64,000 nt of DNA. Source: Pseudomonas saxonica (GTDB taxonomy: Bacteria; Pseudomonadota; Gammaproteobacteria; Pseudomonadales; Pseudomonadaceae). The stretch is from positions 1 to 64,000 of the forward strand of contig NZ_VFIO01000014.1 in NCBI RefSeq assembly GCF_007858365.1, read 5' to 3'. Each line of letters opens with the position of its first letter. The stretch's first letter is position 1. A program made the translations under genes and the position numbers. The notes beneath the pieces are model-generated. The model had not been told where the DNA came from and did not search any database. It worked only from the letters and a program-made list of their open reading frames with translations. This document shows, piece after piece, positions 34,828 through 44,076 of the stretch.

Positions 34828-36027
34828 GTGTCGATGATTTTGAAAGGTGCTGCCCAGCCGGGTGCTGATCTGGTACGCGACGTAAGTTTGCCTGCGCTGG
34901 TGATTCATCGCGATGCGCTGGAGCACAACATTGCCTGGATGCAGGATTTTGTAACCCGCAGTGGTGCCGTACTGGCTCCGCACGGCAAAACCAGCATGGC
35001 CCCGGCGCTGTTTCGCCGCCAATTGGAGCAGGGTGCCTGGGGTCTGACCCTGGCCACGGCGGTGCAGACCTGCACGGCGTATGCCGGTGGTGTGCGTCGG
35101 GTATTGATGGCGAACCAACTAGTGGGCCGCGCCAACATGGCGTTGATTGCCGACCTGCAGGACGACCCGGCATTCGAGTTTTACTGCATGGTCGACCACC
35201 CGGACAACGTTGCGGCCCTGGGGGCGTTTTTTGCTGAGCGTGGCCAACGTCTCAACGTAATGATTGAGTACGGTGTTGTCGGTGGCCGTTGTGGTTGCCG
35301 CACTGAAGACGAAGTACTGGCTTTGGCGCAGGCGATCAAGGCACAACCGGCGCTCGCCCTCTGTGGGATTGAAGGCTACGAAGGGGTTATCCACGGGGAA
35401 CACGCGGTCGACGGAATTCGTGCGTTTGCGGCATCCCTGGTGCGATTGGCTCTGCAACTGCAACGTGAAGGCGCCTTTGCCCTCGACAAGCCGATCATCA
35501 CGGCCTCGGGTTCAGCCTGGTATGACCTGATTGCCGAAGGGTTTGAAGCTGAAGCGGCCAGCGGGCGTTTTCTGAGTGTCCTGCGCCCTGGCAGCTATGT
35601 GGTTCACGATCACGGTATCTATAAAGAAGCGCAATGTTGTGTGCTGGATCGACGCAGCGATCTGCATGAAGGGTTGCGCCCGGCGCTGGAAGTCTGGGCC
35701 CATGTGCAATCGTTGCCTGAGCCGGGTTTTGCCGTTATTGCGCTGGGTAAACGTGACGTTGCCTACGATGCCGGATTGCCGATGCCGTTGAAGCGCTACC
35801 GCGAAGGTGTGTTGCCCGCAGTGGGTGATGACGTCAGCGCGTGCAAGGTGACGGCGGTGATGGATCAGCATGCGTTTATGACCGTGGCACCCGGCACTGA
35901 GCTTCGGGTAGGGGACATTATCAGTTTTGGTACTTCACACCCTTGTCTGACTTTCGATAAATGGCGAACTGGCTGTGTGGTGGATGAGCAGTTCAAGGTG
36001 GTTGAGGCGATAGAGATCACGTTCTGA
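34828..36027 (+). CDS. D-threonine aldolase / D-serine dehydratase (DSD1)-like PLP enzyme
   Basis: This 399-residue fold-type III PLP enzyme has an alanine-racemase N-terminal barrel. The PLP lysine is seen in LAPHGKTSMAP, conserved glycines in ASGSAWYDL, and a C-terminal metal-binding SHPCLTFDKW (His and Cys ligands as in zinc-dependent D-serine dehydratase). The product is a D-amino-acid deaminase or D-threonine/3-hydroxyaspartate-type lyase. Start is GTG 34828 or ATG 34834, with GAGGG upstream. It is coupled to the RidA gene, consistent with imine detoxification after beta-elimination. The exact substrate cannot be decided by reading. Confidence 0.85.
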   Translation: MSMILKGAAQPGADLVRDVSLPALVIHRDALEHNIAWMQDFVTRSGAVLAPHGKTSMAPALFRRQLEQGAWGLTLATAVQTCTAYAGGVRRVLMANQLVGRANMALIADLQDDPAFEFYCMVDHPDNVAALGAFFAERGQRLNVMIEYGVVGGRCGCRTEDEVLALAQAIKAQPALALCGIEGYEGVIHGEHAVDGIRAFAASLVRLALQLQREGAFALDKPIITASGSAWYDLIAEGFEAEAASGRFLSVLRPGSYVVHDHGIYKEAQCCVLDRRSDLHEGLRPALEVWAHVQSLPEPGFAVIALGKRDVAYDAGLPMPLKRYREGVLPAVGDDVSACKVTAVMDQHAFMTVAPGTELRVGDIISFGTSHPCLTFDKWRTGCVVDEQFKVVEAIEITF

Positions 36028-36035
36028 GTGTCAGG

Positions 36036-36228
36036 CTGTGAGCTTGTAGCTTCAAAAACAATGCCACTGCCGCCACCGAAACAGTGGGAACGACGCTGGG
36101 GCCCATCACAGGAGGCTGAACGCAGGTGCTGTTATGGGGGTGGCGAGGCAGGACGCCGAGCCAGCCGCGATCGGGCCAAGGATGGCCCGACACTCGGCGT
36201 TTGCCAAAAGTACCTCGCCGTAAGGGCG
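36036..36228. repeat. Dispersed intergenic repeat, copy 2 (inverted, internally deleted)
   Basis: It is the reverse complement of 129-405 and matches it closely at both ends (for example gcccatcacaggaggctgaa here against its complement near 330). About 100 internal bases are missing after 'gcgtttgcc'. Confidence 0.75.
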
Positions 36229-36343
36229 AAACCACAACTTCAACTAGACGCTAGTAATGGATATGTACTCGAAGCTTTTAATTGGCCTGCGTACATATCC
36301 ATTAGGTGTATTAAGACGTTCTACGGGTTACGCCCTTACGGCG
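36216..36343. repeat. Nested inverted repeats at repeat junction
   Basis: Outer arms CGCCGTAAGGGCG (36216-36228) and CGCCCTTACGGCG (36331-36343) are perfect complements over 13 bp. Inside them AATGGATATGTAC (36256-36268) and GTACATATCCATT (36291-36303) form a second perfect 13-bp pair. The structure lies where two intergenic repeat elements meet head to head. Confidence 0.85.
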
Positions 36344-36657
36344 TGTCACTTTGCAAAAGCGGCAAAGTAACCAAAGCGCTTCCGCCCCCGCGTACGGCCC
36401 TCGCTTCGCTCAGGTGTCCCTCACTCCGGTCCCGCTCCGTGGGCACGCTGCGACGGGCCATCCATGGCCCGATCGCAGCTCTCCCGGCATCCATGCCGGT
36501 CGACCCACTCCGCAGAACCTCCACTCGGCCTCCCGACGGGGCGGTAGATCAAGATCAAGATCAAGATCACAAGCAAGATCACAATCAAATGCTCGCTTAC
36601 GCTCTTGTAGCCGCTGTCGAGGCACGAAGGCTGCGATGCGGGCCGCAGGACCGCTGA

Positions 36658-36933
36658 TTAATCTCGGTAAAACACTTGCACCAAGTGATAACCAAACTTA
36701 CTTTTGACCGGCCCGTGCACCACTCGCAACGGCTTTTTGAAAATAATCTGGTCAATCACACCCACCATCTGCCCCGGTCGCACTTCACCCAGATCTCCAC
36801 CGCGTTTGCCCGACGGGCAGGTCGAAAATTTCTTGGCCAACACATCGAACGCTTCGCCCTTGGCAATGCGTTGCTTTAATGCTTCGGCTTCTTCGGCAGT
36901 TTTTACCAATATATGGCGGGCTTGAGCTTTCAT
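36658..36933 (-). CDS. ppiC: Peptidyl-prolyl cis-trans isomerase PpiC (parvulin)
   Basis: This 91-residue single-domain cytoplasmic parvulin matches E. coli PpiC (93 residues) in length. Motifs seen are the N-terminal ARHILVKTAEEAEALKQRI, the central FSTCPSGKRGGDLGEVRPGQM, and the C-terminal VKSKFGYHLVQV with the catalytic-pocket histidine. It catalyses proline peptide-bond isomerisation to assist protein folding. AAGGTCC lies upstream of the ATG. It lies 45 bp downstream of the histidine kinase gene on the same strand. No functional link is evident. Confidence 0.95.
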   Translation of the reverse strand: MKAQARHILVKTAEEAEALKQRIAKGEAFDVLAKKFSTCPSGKRGGDLGEVRPGQMVGVIDQIIFKKPLRVVHGPVKSKFGYHLVQVFYRD

Positions 36934-36977
36934 GTCGTGGGACCTTGGAACTGTGGGGCAATGTGCGCGGCCGCGGA

Positions 36978-38300
36978 TTATGCCTGAGTTTCTTCAACAT
37001 GGCGCGGCAGGTATACCCGCACGCAGGTGCCCACACCCACTTCGCTGCTGAGGCTGACATGCCCGCCTGACTGTTGGGCAAAACCGTAAATCATCGACAG
37101 ACCAAGTCCGGTGCCGACGCCTACCGGTTTGGTAGTGAAGAAGGGATCAAAGGCTTTGGCAAGGATCTGCGGGTTCATGCCTGTACCGTTGTCAGACACT
37201 TCAAACATCACGTAATCACCCGAGTTAACGGTTTCAAGGCTGCTGATCGTGCGGCCATCAAGCACACTGTTCGCCGTTTTGATGCTCAGTGTTCCACCAT
37301 CGGGCATGGCATCCCGGGCGTTGACTATCAGGTTGAGCAGGGCACTTTCAAGTTGCCCTGTATCGGTATTGACCGGCCAGATGTCTTGGCCCAGTTCAAT
37401 AACCAGCTGGATCTTCGCGCCTTTGGAACTGTTGAATAATGCCTGCAAGGAGTTGACCAGCACGTTGGGGTCCAGCGGCTTTCTGTCCAGCGACTGACGC
37501 CTGGAAAACACCAGCAAACGGTGGGTCAGTGCTGCCGCACGCTGCGCAGAGGACACCGCAGCATCGGTAAAACGGTCAATTTCGTCACTGCGGCCTGCTG
37601 CGATGTAGCGTTTCATTAAGTCCAGACTGGCAATGATTCCGGTCAGCATGTTGTTGAAATCGTGAGCAATACCGCCCGTCAATTGACCGACCGCTTCCAT
37701 TTTTTGCGCATGCAGCAGCGCGTCCTCGACCCGCTCACGCTCAAGCATCTCGTGTTGTAATTGCTGATTGGCCTGCGCCAGGGCCTGGGTGCGCTCGGCG
37801 ACACGCTCTTCCAGGGTTTCATTGAGCTCACGCAGGGCTTTTGAGGTTTGCTTGAGTGCCGTGCGCCGACGGGATATTTGCACCGCAATCATTAATATGC
37901 CGGCAACCTTGCCTTGCTCATCGCGCACGGGGCTGAAGGTCAGGTCAAGCCATAGTTCGGTCGCGTGCTGGTGATCGGGCAGCACATAGTACTGGTCGAC
38001 ATATGACAGGCTTTGACCCGCCAGCACCGCTTTAATGATCGGCTGGCTGTACGTGCTGTACTCCGGCCAGCAGAGGTGGAACGGCTGGGTAAAAGCGGTG
38101 GGGTGTTTATGCCCGGCCAGTACTGCAAAGCTGTCGTTGTACACCTGCGTCAGTTGTTCGCCCCATAGCAAAAGCATAGGGACAGGCGAGCTGAGTACCA
38201 CTTGCGCAGTGGTGCGCAAACTTTGCGGCCAGTCTGCAACATCCCCCAAGGGGCTGAGGGCGAGCGAGCGGCGTTGACTGCCAGAAAATACAACGCTCAT
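36978..38300 (-). CDS. Soluble PAS-domain sensor histidine kinase
   Basis: This 440-residue protein without membrane segments has an N-terminal PAS-like sensor (residues ~25-145, with YNDSFAVLAGHKHP and the PAC-like LTFSPVRDEQGKVAGILMIA). A coiled coil follows (~150-195). The dimerisation domain has phospho-accepting H213 in GGIAHDFNNMLTG, and then a HATPase domain (N-box NLIVNARDAMPDGG; G-boxes DNGTGM and GVGTGLGLSM). It would sense a soluble or light/redox signal in the cytoplasm and autophosphorylate. It has no receiver domain and no response-regulator gene next to it, so its partner lies elsewhere. It is divergent from the OprD gene. Confidence 0.88.
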   Translation of the reverse strand: MSVVFSGSQRRSLALSPLGDVADWPQSLRTTAQVVLSSPVPMLLLWGEQLTQVYNDSFAVLAGHKHPTAFTQPFHLCWPEYSTYSQPIIKAVLAGQSLSYVDQYYVLPDHQHATELWLDLTFSPVRDEQGKVAGILMIAVQISRRRTALKQTSKALRELNETLEERVAERTQALAQANQQLQHEMLERERVEDALLHAQKMEAVGQLTGGIAHDFNNMLTGIIASLDLMKRYIAAGRSDEIDRFTDAAVSSAQRAAALTHRLLVFSRRQSLDRKPLDPNVLVNSLQALFNSSKGAKIQLVIELGQDIWPVNTDTGQLESALLNLIVNARDAMPDGGTLSIKTANSVLDGRTISSLETVNSGDYVMFEVSDNGTGMNPQILAKAFDPFFTTKPVGVGTGLGLSMIYGFAQQSGGHVSLSSEVGVGTCVRVYLPRHVEETQA

Positions 38301-38541
38301 GGATAAGTCCCGAGTCTGAATCTAAAAAAGTGCGTATTTAATGCTGGATACCGGCAAAAGGCCATCTTTTGAGCGAAAAGCCTTGAGATTGAGCCTTCGA
38401 CTAAGGTCGTATGAGTGTCCGGCTAAGCCTTTCGTACAATTGCGCGTTTTTTCTGGATTGAGGTAAACCGTGCTGCCACTAGCAGTCGGTAGATCTTCGA
38501 TTGGTTTTGTTGTGCGAATGATTCGCTGTTGGAGCTCGTCC

Positions 38542-39840
38542 ATGGTTGTCCCTTTTTCATTGTCTCACTGCCGGGTTGCTCGGGTTGGCGCGCTGGCGGT
38601 GTGCGCCGGTTTTGCGGCTAACACGCAAGCGGGCGGTTTTTTTGAAGACAGCAGCGCCAAGCTGGAAGCCCGTACGGTGTATTTCAACCGCGATTTTCGC
38701 GATGGCAGCAGCTCCAGCCCCCAAGGCGCCTCCAAACGCGAAGAGACCGCAGAAGGTTTTATCCTTAATGTGCAATCGGGTTATACCGAAGGCACCGTGG
38801 GGTTTGGCCTTGATGCGCTGGGCATGCTGGGGATCAAACTGGACTCCAGCCCGGCCGACAGCAACAGCGGTCTTATGCCTTCGACAGGCCATGACCCGCG
38901 TCGTTCCAAAGATCAGTACGCCAAGTTCGGCCTGACCGCAAAAATGCGCGTTTCCGAGACCGTTCTTAAATACGGCGCGTTACTGCCAGATCTGCCGTTG
39001 CTCAAGTACAACGACGGCCGCTTGCTGCCGAACATGTTCAATGGCGCCATGCTGGTCTCGCAGGAAATCAAAGACCTGACGTTCACCGCCTCGCGCCTGA
39101 ACCGCTATACCGCGCGTGACTCAAGCGATTCACAGGACTTGCGTCTGAACTGCAAAAACAAGCGCTATGCCTGTGATATCACCGCCGATCATTTCACCTT
39201 GTACGGGCTGGATTACAAGGTGAATGACCGTCTGACGGCGCAGTACCAATATGGCGAGCTGGAAGACATTTATCGTCAGCACTTTGTCGGTCTTTTGGCT
39301 AATCAACCGATAGGCCCCGGCGTGCTGGCGGCGGATGTGCGCTTGCTCAAGAGTGACAACGCCGGTTCGGCCAAGGCCTCGACCATCGACAACCGCGCGC
39401 TGGGTGCGCTGCTGACCTACTCGCTGGGCGGGCACAAGTTCGGCGTGGGCGGGCAGCGCATGAACGGCGAAACATCGATGCCGTACCTGGATGGCAGCAA
39501 CCCGTATCTGGTCAACTACTTGCAGGTCAACGACTTCGCCAACGCTCAGGAACGTTCCTGGCAACTGCGTTATGACTATGATTTCAAGGCCGTGGGCGTC
39601 AAGGGCCTGACCTTTATGACCCGCTATGTGAACGGCGATCATATCAACGTCAAGGGCCGCGACGGGGAGGGCAAAGAGTGGGAGCGCGACAGCGAGCTCA
39701 AGTATGTCGTGCAAGGTGGCACGTTCAAGGACTTGAGCTTTCGCCTGCGTAACGCCACGTATCGCACCAACTATTCGAAGTTCGCCCGCGACGTGGATGA
39801 AACCCGTTTGATCGTCAGCTACAACCTGTCGATCTTTTAA
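38542..39840 (+). CDS. OprD-family outer-membrane porin
   Basis: This 432-residue porin has a signal peptide (start MVVPFSLSHCRVARVGALAV, cleavage near TQA) and an 18-stranded barrel typical of Pseudomonas substrate-specific OprD/Opd channels for amino acids, aromatic acids or sugars. Family marks include FFEDSSAKLEARTVYFNRDF at the mature N-terminus and the terminal strand RLIVSYNLSIF. The frame extends upstream to 38470, but ATG 38542 has GGAG at 8 bases and is followed at once by the signal peptide. The specific substrate is unknown. It is convergent with and only 15 bp from mtlZ. Confidence 0.9.
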   Translation: MVVPFSLSHCRVARVGALAVCAGFAANTQAGGFFEDSSAKLEARTVYFNRDFRDGSSSSPQGASKREETAEGFILNVQSGYTEGTVGFGLDALGMLGIKLDSSPADSNSGLMPSTGHDPRRSKDQYAKFGLTAKMRVSETVLKYGALLPDLPLLKYNDGRLLPNMFNGAMLVSQEIKDLTFTASRLNRYTARDSSDSQDLRLNCKNKRYACDITADHFTLYGLDYKVNDRLTAQYQYGELEDIYRQHFVGLLANQPIGPGVLAADVRLLKSDNAGSAKASTIDNRALGALLTYSLGGHKFGVGGQRMNGETSMPYLDGSNPYLVNYLQVNDFANAQERSWQLRYDYDFKAVGVKGLTFMTRYVNGDHINVKGRDGEGKEWERDSELKYVVQGGTFKDLSFRLRNATYRTNYSKFARDVDETRLIVSYNLSIF

Positions 39841-39855
39841 ACCGCGCGGCCTTGC

Positions 39856-40800
39856 TCACAGTTCTGTGCGGTAGGGCAAATCCGGGCCGGTTTTGCTGCA
39901 GGTCAGCGCTGCCGCCCGGCTGGCGAAATCGAGCAGGTCGTGAAGTTGCGACAGGCTCAGTTGCTGTAACCCTGCAACCGAGTCCAGGTTGTGCTCGGTA
40001 AGCCAGGCAATGATCGCCGCCTGAAAGGTATCGCCTGCGCCCACAGTGTCAGCGACCTTGACCGGGATGGCTGCGACAGCATGGTGGCCATGGGTACGGC
40101 TGAATACGCTGGCACCGTCCGCGCCACGGGTCAAAAACACCAGTTGGCAACGCTGTTTCAGCCATGACTGGGCTATCTGTTCGGGATCTTGCCCCGGATA
40201 CAGCAGCTCGAGGTCTTCATCACTGACCTTGATCAGATCAGCGTAAGGAATGAGCTGGTTGATGCGCTCGCGCCACAGGTTGATGTCCGGTTGTGGATTG
40301 AGCCGCACATTGGGGTCGAGACTGATCAAGCGTTGCCCGCTTTCGCGTTGCACGAGTGCGAGCAAGGTGTCGGCTATCGGTTGCACCACCAACGAAAAGG
40401 ATCCGACATGGATACCGCGCACTTGCGGGCCGAGTTCGGGCAGATGGTGAGCGTGCAGTTGCCTATCGGCGCACCCTTCGCCTCGAAAGCTATAGGCGGG
40501 CGAGCCGTTGGCGTCCAGGGCCACCATCGCCAGCGTGGTGGGGGAGTCCACATCCAGCAAAAATTGATCACTGACGCCTTCGTCCATCAGGACGCGCTTT
40601 AAACGACGGCCCAGATAGTCGGTGGACAGCCCGGCAAACAACCCGGCCTCAACCCCCAGACGGCGTAAGCCCACGGCCACGTTGAAGGGCGAGCCGCCGG
40701 CAATTGCCTTGAAATCGACCCGATTGGCCTGCTCACGGCTGTCGGCCTGAGCGAAAAAATCAAACAGTGCTTCTCCACATACCAGATACATAACATTCAC
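39856..40800 (-). CDS. mtlZ: Fructokinase (PfkB family) MtlZ
   Basis: This 314-residue PfkB/ribokinase-type sugar kinase has the first family motif GGSPFNVAVGLRRLG, the second AVGAGDTFQAAI region (read as DTVGAGDTFQAAIIAW) with the catalytic Asp, and an intermediate SLDPNVRLN stretch. It phosphorylates fructose made by mannitol dehydrogenase. The frame begins with GTG (40800), overlapping the mtlY stop codon as GTGA. ATG 40791 is an alternative start. It is the last gene of the mannitol operon, matching the published order in P. fluorescens. Confidence 0.92.
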   Translation of the reverse strand: MNVMYLVCGEALFDFFAQADSREQANRVDFKAIAGGSPFNVAVGLRRLGVEAGLFAGLSTDYLGRRLKRVLMDEGVSDQFLLDVDSPTTLAMVALDANGSPAYSFRGEGCADRQLHAHHLPELGPQVRGIHVGSFSLVVQPIADTLLALVQRESGQRLISLDPNVRLNPQPDINLWRERINQLIPYADLIKVSDEDLELLYPGQDPEQIAQSWLKQRCQLVFLTRGADGASVFSRTHGHHAVAAIPVKVADTVGAGDTFQAAIIAWLTEHNLDSVAGLQQLSLSQLHDLLDFASRAAALTCSKTGPDLPYRTEL

Positions 40801-42284
40801 TCGGATAAGGCTGCGACCTGTTGACGGTAGCGCAGATAGAGTTGTTCGTAGGCTTGAACGTTTTCGGCAATGGGCCGGCTTTCGCTCGTGGGGTCAAGGC
40901 GCACGCAGCGCTGGCAGAGATCGGCCAGCGTTTGCTTGCCGGCTGACACGCACCAGGCCGCCTGAATCGCCGCCCCCAATGCCGCGGCTTCGCTTTGTTC
41001 GGTACAGATGACCGGGGTGTTCATGATGTCGGCAACCAACTGACGCCACAACGGACTTTTTGATCCGCCGCCCACCAGGCGGATGGTCTGGCTTTGTACG
41101 CCGTTGGCGCGCAGTAGATCCAGACCGTAACGTAAGCCATAGGTGGTGCCTTCCAGTGCGGCCCGGCAGATATTGGCCGGGGTCATAGTGGTCAGCGTCA
41201 GGCCCTGAATGCTGCCCGTTGCGTCGGGCAGGGCGGGCACGCGCTCGCCATTGAGAAAGGGCAGCATGCTGACGCCTTCGGCGCCAATGGGCGCCTGACC
41301 GGCCAGGGTATTGAAGTCGTTGAGAGACAGCGACAGCAATTCGCGCACTGCGCTGGTGGTTGTGGTCAGGTTGAGGGTGCAGATCAGCGGCAGCCAGCCA
41401 CCTGTAGACGAACAAAAGCCGGCCACACTGGCGTCCGGGTGGGTCGGCGGCTGCTGATCAAAGGCGTACACCGTGCCGGATGAGCCCAGGCTCATGGTGA
41501 TGATGCCGGGCTCGATATTGCCGGTGCCGATGGCGCCGAGCATATTGTCACCGCCACCGCTGGCCACCACGGCCTGAGGGTTCAAGCCCAGTAGGCGGGC
41601 CACCTCCGGGCGCAGGGTGCCCACGGGTTGATGGGATTCGATCAGTTCGGGGAGGGCGCGTTCGAGCCGTCCGCCGGGGTCAATATGGCGCAGGATGCCA
41701 AGGTCCCATTGGCGCGTTTTTACATTGAAGTAACCGGTGCCGCTGGCATCGCCATACTCGCTACAGCAGCGACCGGTCAGCCAATGGTTGAGGTAGTCAT
41801 GGGGCAGCAGGATATGAGCGATTTGCGCGAAAATCTGCGGGTGATGGTCGCGTGTCCAGAGCAGTTTGGAGACGGTGTAGCCCGGTGCGATAACCAGCCC
41901 CAGACGTTCAAGGCAGCCGGATTCGCCGCCGAGCCAGTCCAGCAACTGGTTGTTCTCGGGGGTCGATTGGGTGTCGCACCAGAGTTTGGCCGGGCGCAAG
42001 ACTTGCCCCTGTGCGTTCAGCAAGACCAGCCCGTGTTGTTGGCCACTGACGCTGATACCGCGGATGTGCTGGCCATCGATATTGGCCTGGGCAAGCGCTT
42101 GACCGGTGGCCAGTGCGAGGGCGTTTAGCCATTGCTCAGTGTCTTGCTCGCGGCGACCGTGTTCGCCTTGAGTCAGGGTATGCGGGGCTGAGCCTATGCC
42201 CAGCACTTGTCCGGTATCGCTGTCCAGCACCAGCGCTTTGGTGCCTTGGGTTCCGCAATCGATGCCCAGAAACAAATTGTTCAT
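40797..42284 (-). CDS. mtlY: Xylulokinase MtlY
   Basis: This 495-residue FGGY-family kinase has the ATP-binding start FLGIDCGTQGTKALVLD, the C-terminal FGGY-like VRLVGGGSKSPLWRQLVADI, and a catalytic Asp region SGGGDNMLGAIGTG. It phosphorylates D-xylulose, the product of D-arabitol oxidation by the same dehydrogenase, so the operon serves mannitol, sorbitol and arabitol. A 300-bp repeat block separates it from mtlD, while it is coupled to mtlZ by a 4-bp overlap. Confidence 0.93.
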   Translation of the reverse strand: MNNLFLGIDCGTQGTKALVLDSDTGQVLGIGSAPHTLTQGEHGRREQDTEQWLNALALATGQALAQANIDGQHIRGISVSGQQHGLVLLNAQGQVLRPAKLWCDTQSTPENNQLLDWLGGESGCLERLGLVIAPGYTVSKLLWTRDHHPQIFAQIAHILLPHDYLNHWLTGRCCSEYGDASGTGYFNVKTRQWDLGILRHIDPGGRLERALPELIESHQPVGTLRPEVARLLGLNPQAVVASGGGDNMLGAIGTGNIEPGIITMSLGSSGTVYAFDQQPPTHPDASVAGFCSSTGGWLPLICTLNLTTTTSAVRELLSLSLNDFNTLAGQAPIGAEGVSMLPFLNGERVPALPDATGSIQGLTLTTMTPANICRAALEGTTYGLRYGLDLLRANGVQSQTIRLVGGGSKSPLWRQLVADIMNTPVICTEQSEAAALGAAIQAAWCVSAGKQTLADLCQRCVRLDPTSESRPIAENVQAYEQLYLRYRQQVAALSE

Positions 42285-42310
42285 GGCTGTGGCCTTATCA
42301 AGATCAAAAG

Positions 42311-42583
42311 CACCCTAACCCTCTCCCAGAGGGAGAGGGGACTGATTGGGGGTGGTAGGAGAATTGCGCTGAATCCGAAAAACACTTCGTTCAAAATCTT
42401 CCTCCCAGAGGGCGAGGGGCCGATTGGGGGGTGGTAGGAGAATTGCGCCGAACCGCAAACACCTCGTTCAATATCTTCCTCCCAGAGGGCGAGGGGCTGA
42501 TTGGGGGTGGTTGGAGAATTACGTTGAATCGCAAACCACCTCGGTCAAGTCCCCTCTCCCTTTGGGAGAGGGCTAGGGTGAGG
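42311..42583. repeat. Repeat block with inverted ends and three tandem units inside the mtl operon
   Basis: Ends are near-perfect inverted: CACCCTAACCCTCTCCC at 42311 and its complement-like GGGAGAGGGCTAGGGTG near 42563. Inside, a 77-79-bp unit is repeated three times with matching points at 42328, 42407 and 42484; shared words are cccagagggcgaggggc and gattgggggtggt. It lies between mtlD and mtlY. There is no gene here: the open frame across it only reads repeated FLPEGEG strings. Confidence 0.88.
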
Positions 42584-42587
42584 GGCT

Positions 42588-44063
42588 TTACAGCCGCACC
42601 ACCCTCTCAAGCGTTCCACTCACGCCCACCTCCCGCAAACTCTTCACGCCCCACTCAACTGCCGCAGCAAATGCCTGCGACTGCCCGATCACACTGCCAA
42701 ATATTTCCTCAACGGCCAACAGTCGCGGCACCATCAGTGCCTCATCCGCCACCAACCCTTGGCAAAATTCAGCCCGAGGATCGGGTATCGCATATGTCTG
42801 GCCTGTTTCATCAACCCCTTTGAGGTACAGCGCCCACGCCGCAACCACCAGCGCCGCACGCCTCAACTCACCCCCGTCACTAATCAACTGCTCAATGGTT
42901 GGCACGGTGAATTTGGGAAACTTGGACGAGCCATCCGAGCACACTCGCTCCAATTGGTCGGCAATGGCCTGATTGGAAAAACGCTCGACCAGCGTGTCCT
43001 TATAGATGGTCAGATCAATCCCCGGCACGTCGGCCAGTTGCGGCGTCACATCCTTGTCCATGTACTCACGCATATACGCCACAAACAGCGGGTCATTCAT
43101 CGTTTCGTGAACGAAGCGATAACCCTTGAGAAACCCCAGGTATGTCAGCGCCAGATGGCTGCCGTTGAGCAGTTTGATTTTCATCGCTTCATAAGGGCTG
43201 ACGTCATGGGTGAACTGCACGCCGACCGTTTCCCAGGCCGGGCGACCGTTGCAGAAATCATCTTCCAGCACCCACTGAACAAACGGTTCACACACCACGG
43301 GCCAGGCGTCGTCGATGCCCAACTGGGCGTGCAGCTGCTGACGATGGGCATCACTGGTCATGGGCGTTATGCGGTCAACCATCGCATTGGGAAAGCTCAC
43401 ATGCTCGGCAATCCAGTCATGCAGTTCCACATCCAGCAGGGCGGCAAAGGCCAGCAGCGCTTTGCGCGCCACGCCACCGTTGTGCGGCAGGTTATCGCAC
43501 GACATCACGGTGAATGCCTGGGTGCCGTCTGCACGTCGCCGGGCGAGGGCGGCGCTGAGTACGCCGAACACACTGGTCGGCGTATCGGGGTGGGCCAGGT
43601 CATGCTGAATCTGCGGCAACGAGGCCATAAACTCGCCGTTGCTGTCGTCGATGCAATACCCCCCTTCGGTGATGGTCAACGAGACAATGCGAATGTCAGG
43701 GCTGGCCAATTTGTCGATGACCGCGCCAATACTGTCCTGTGCCAGCAACATGTCGCTGATCGAGCCAATGATGCGGCTTTGGCTGTCGTCGCCGTCGTCC
43801 AGTTCAAACAGGGTGTAGAGGTAATCCTGGCCAGCCAGATCGTCACGGACTTTACGGTCTTCATCGCGCAAGCCAATGCCACAGATGCTCCAGTCCAGGT
43901 CGCGGCCAGAATTGAGCAGTTGATCGGTGTAATACGCCTGATGGGCGCGGTGAAAGCCGCCAACGCCGATATGGGCGATGCCGTGCCGGGTGGCCTGAGC
44001 CAGGTAAACAGGCTTGGCCACGCGGTCAGTCAGGTGTTCGAGGTTGCGACGATTCAGTTTCAT
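42588..44063 (-). CDS. mtlD: Mannitol 2-dehydrogenase MtlD
   Basis: This 491-residue polyol-specific long-chain dehydrogenase contains the K-x4-N-x2-H catalytic pattern in AMKIKLLNGSHLAL and the N-terminal Rossmann stretch HIGVGGFHRAHQAYYTDQLL. It oxidises mannitol to fructose, and also arabitol to xylulose and sorbitol to fructose, with NAD. Length and motifs agree with the well-studied P. fluorescens enzyme. It lies 13 bp after the mtlK gene. Confidence 0.96.
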   Translation of the reverse strand: MKLNRRNLEHLTDRVAKPVYLAQATRHGIAHIGVGGFHRAHQAYYTDQLLNSGRDLDWSICGIGLRDEDRKVRDDLAGQDYLYTLFELDDGDDSQSRIIGSISDMLLAQDSIGAVIDKLASPDIRIVSLTITEGGYCIDDSNGEFMASLPQIQHDLAHPDTPTSVFGVLSAALARRRADGTQAFTVMSCDNLPHNGGVARKALLAFAALLDVELHDWIAEHVSFPNAMVDRITPMTSDAHRQQLHAQLGIDDAWPVVCEPFVQWVLEDDFCNGRPAWETVGVQFTHDVSPYEAMKIKLLNGSHLALTYLGFLKGYRFVHETMNDPLFVAYMREYMDKDVTPQLADVPGIDLTIYKDTLVERFSNQAIADQLERVCSDGSSKFPKFTVPTIEQLISDGGELRRAALVVAAWALYLKGVDETGQTYAIPDPRAEFCQGLVADEALMVPRLLAVEEIFGSVIGQSQAFAAAVEWGVKSLREVGVSGTLERVVRL

Positions 44064-44076
44064 GGGGGCTATTCCG

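Larger units (their letters stand above)
36028..36657. other. Gene-free repeat-rich region
   Basis: This 630-bp region holds three repeat blocks and no gene: the inverted copy of the 129-405 repeat (36036-36228), a nested inverted-repeat junction (36216-36343), and a related but distinct repeat (36331-36545) with the words gacgggccatccatggcccg and ccggcatccatgccgg. There is also a short run of 'gatcaa' hexamers at ~36547-36590 and a degenerate REP at ~36603-36650. Confidence 0.8.

Noticed and set aside
42113..42823. Plus-strand frames reading FLPEGEG repeatedly
   Set aside because: They arise from the tandem repeat inside the mtl operon and antisense mtlD/mtlY sequence.
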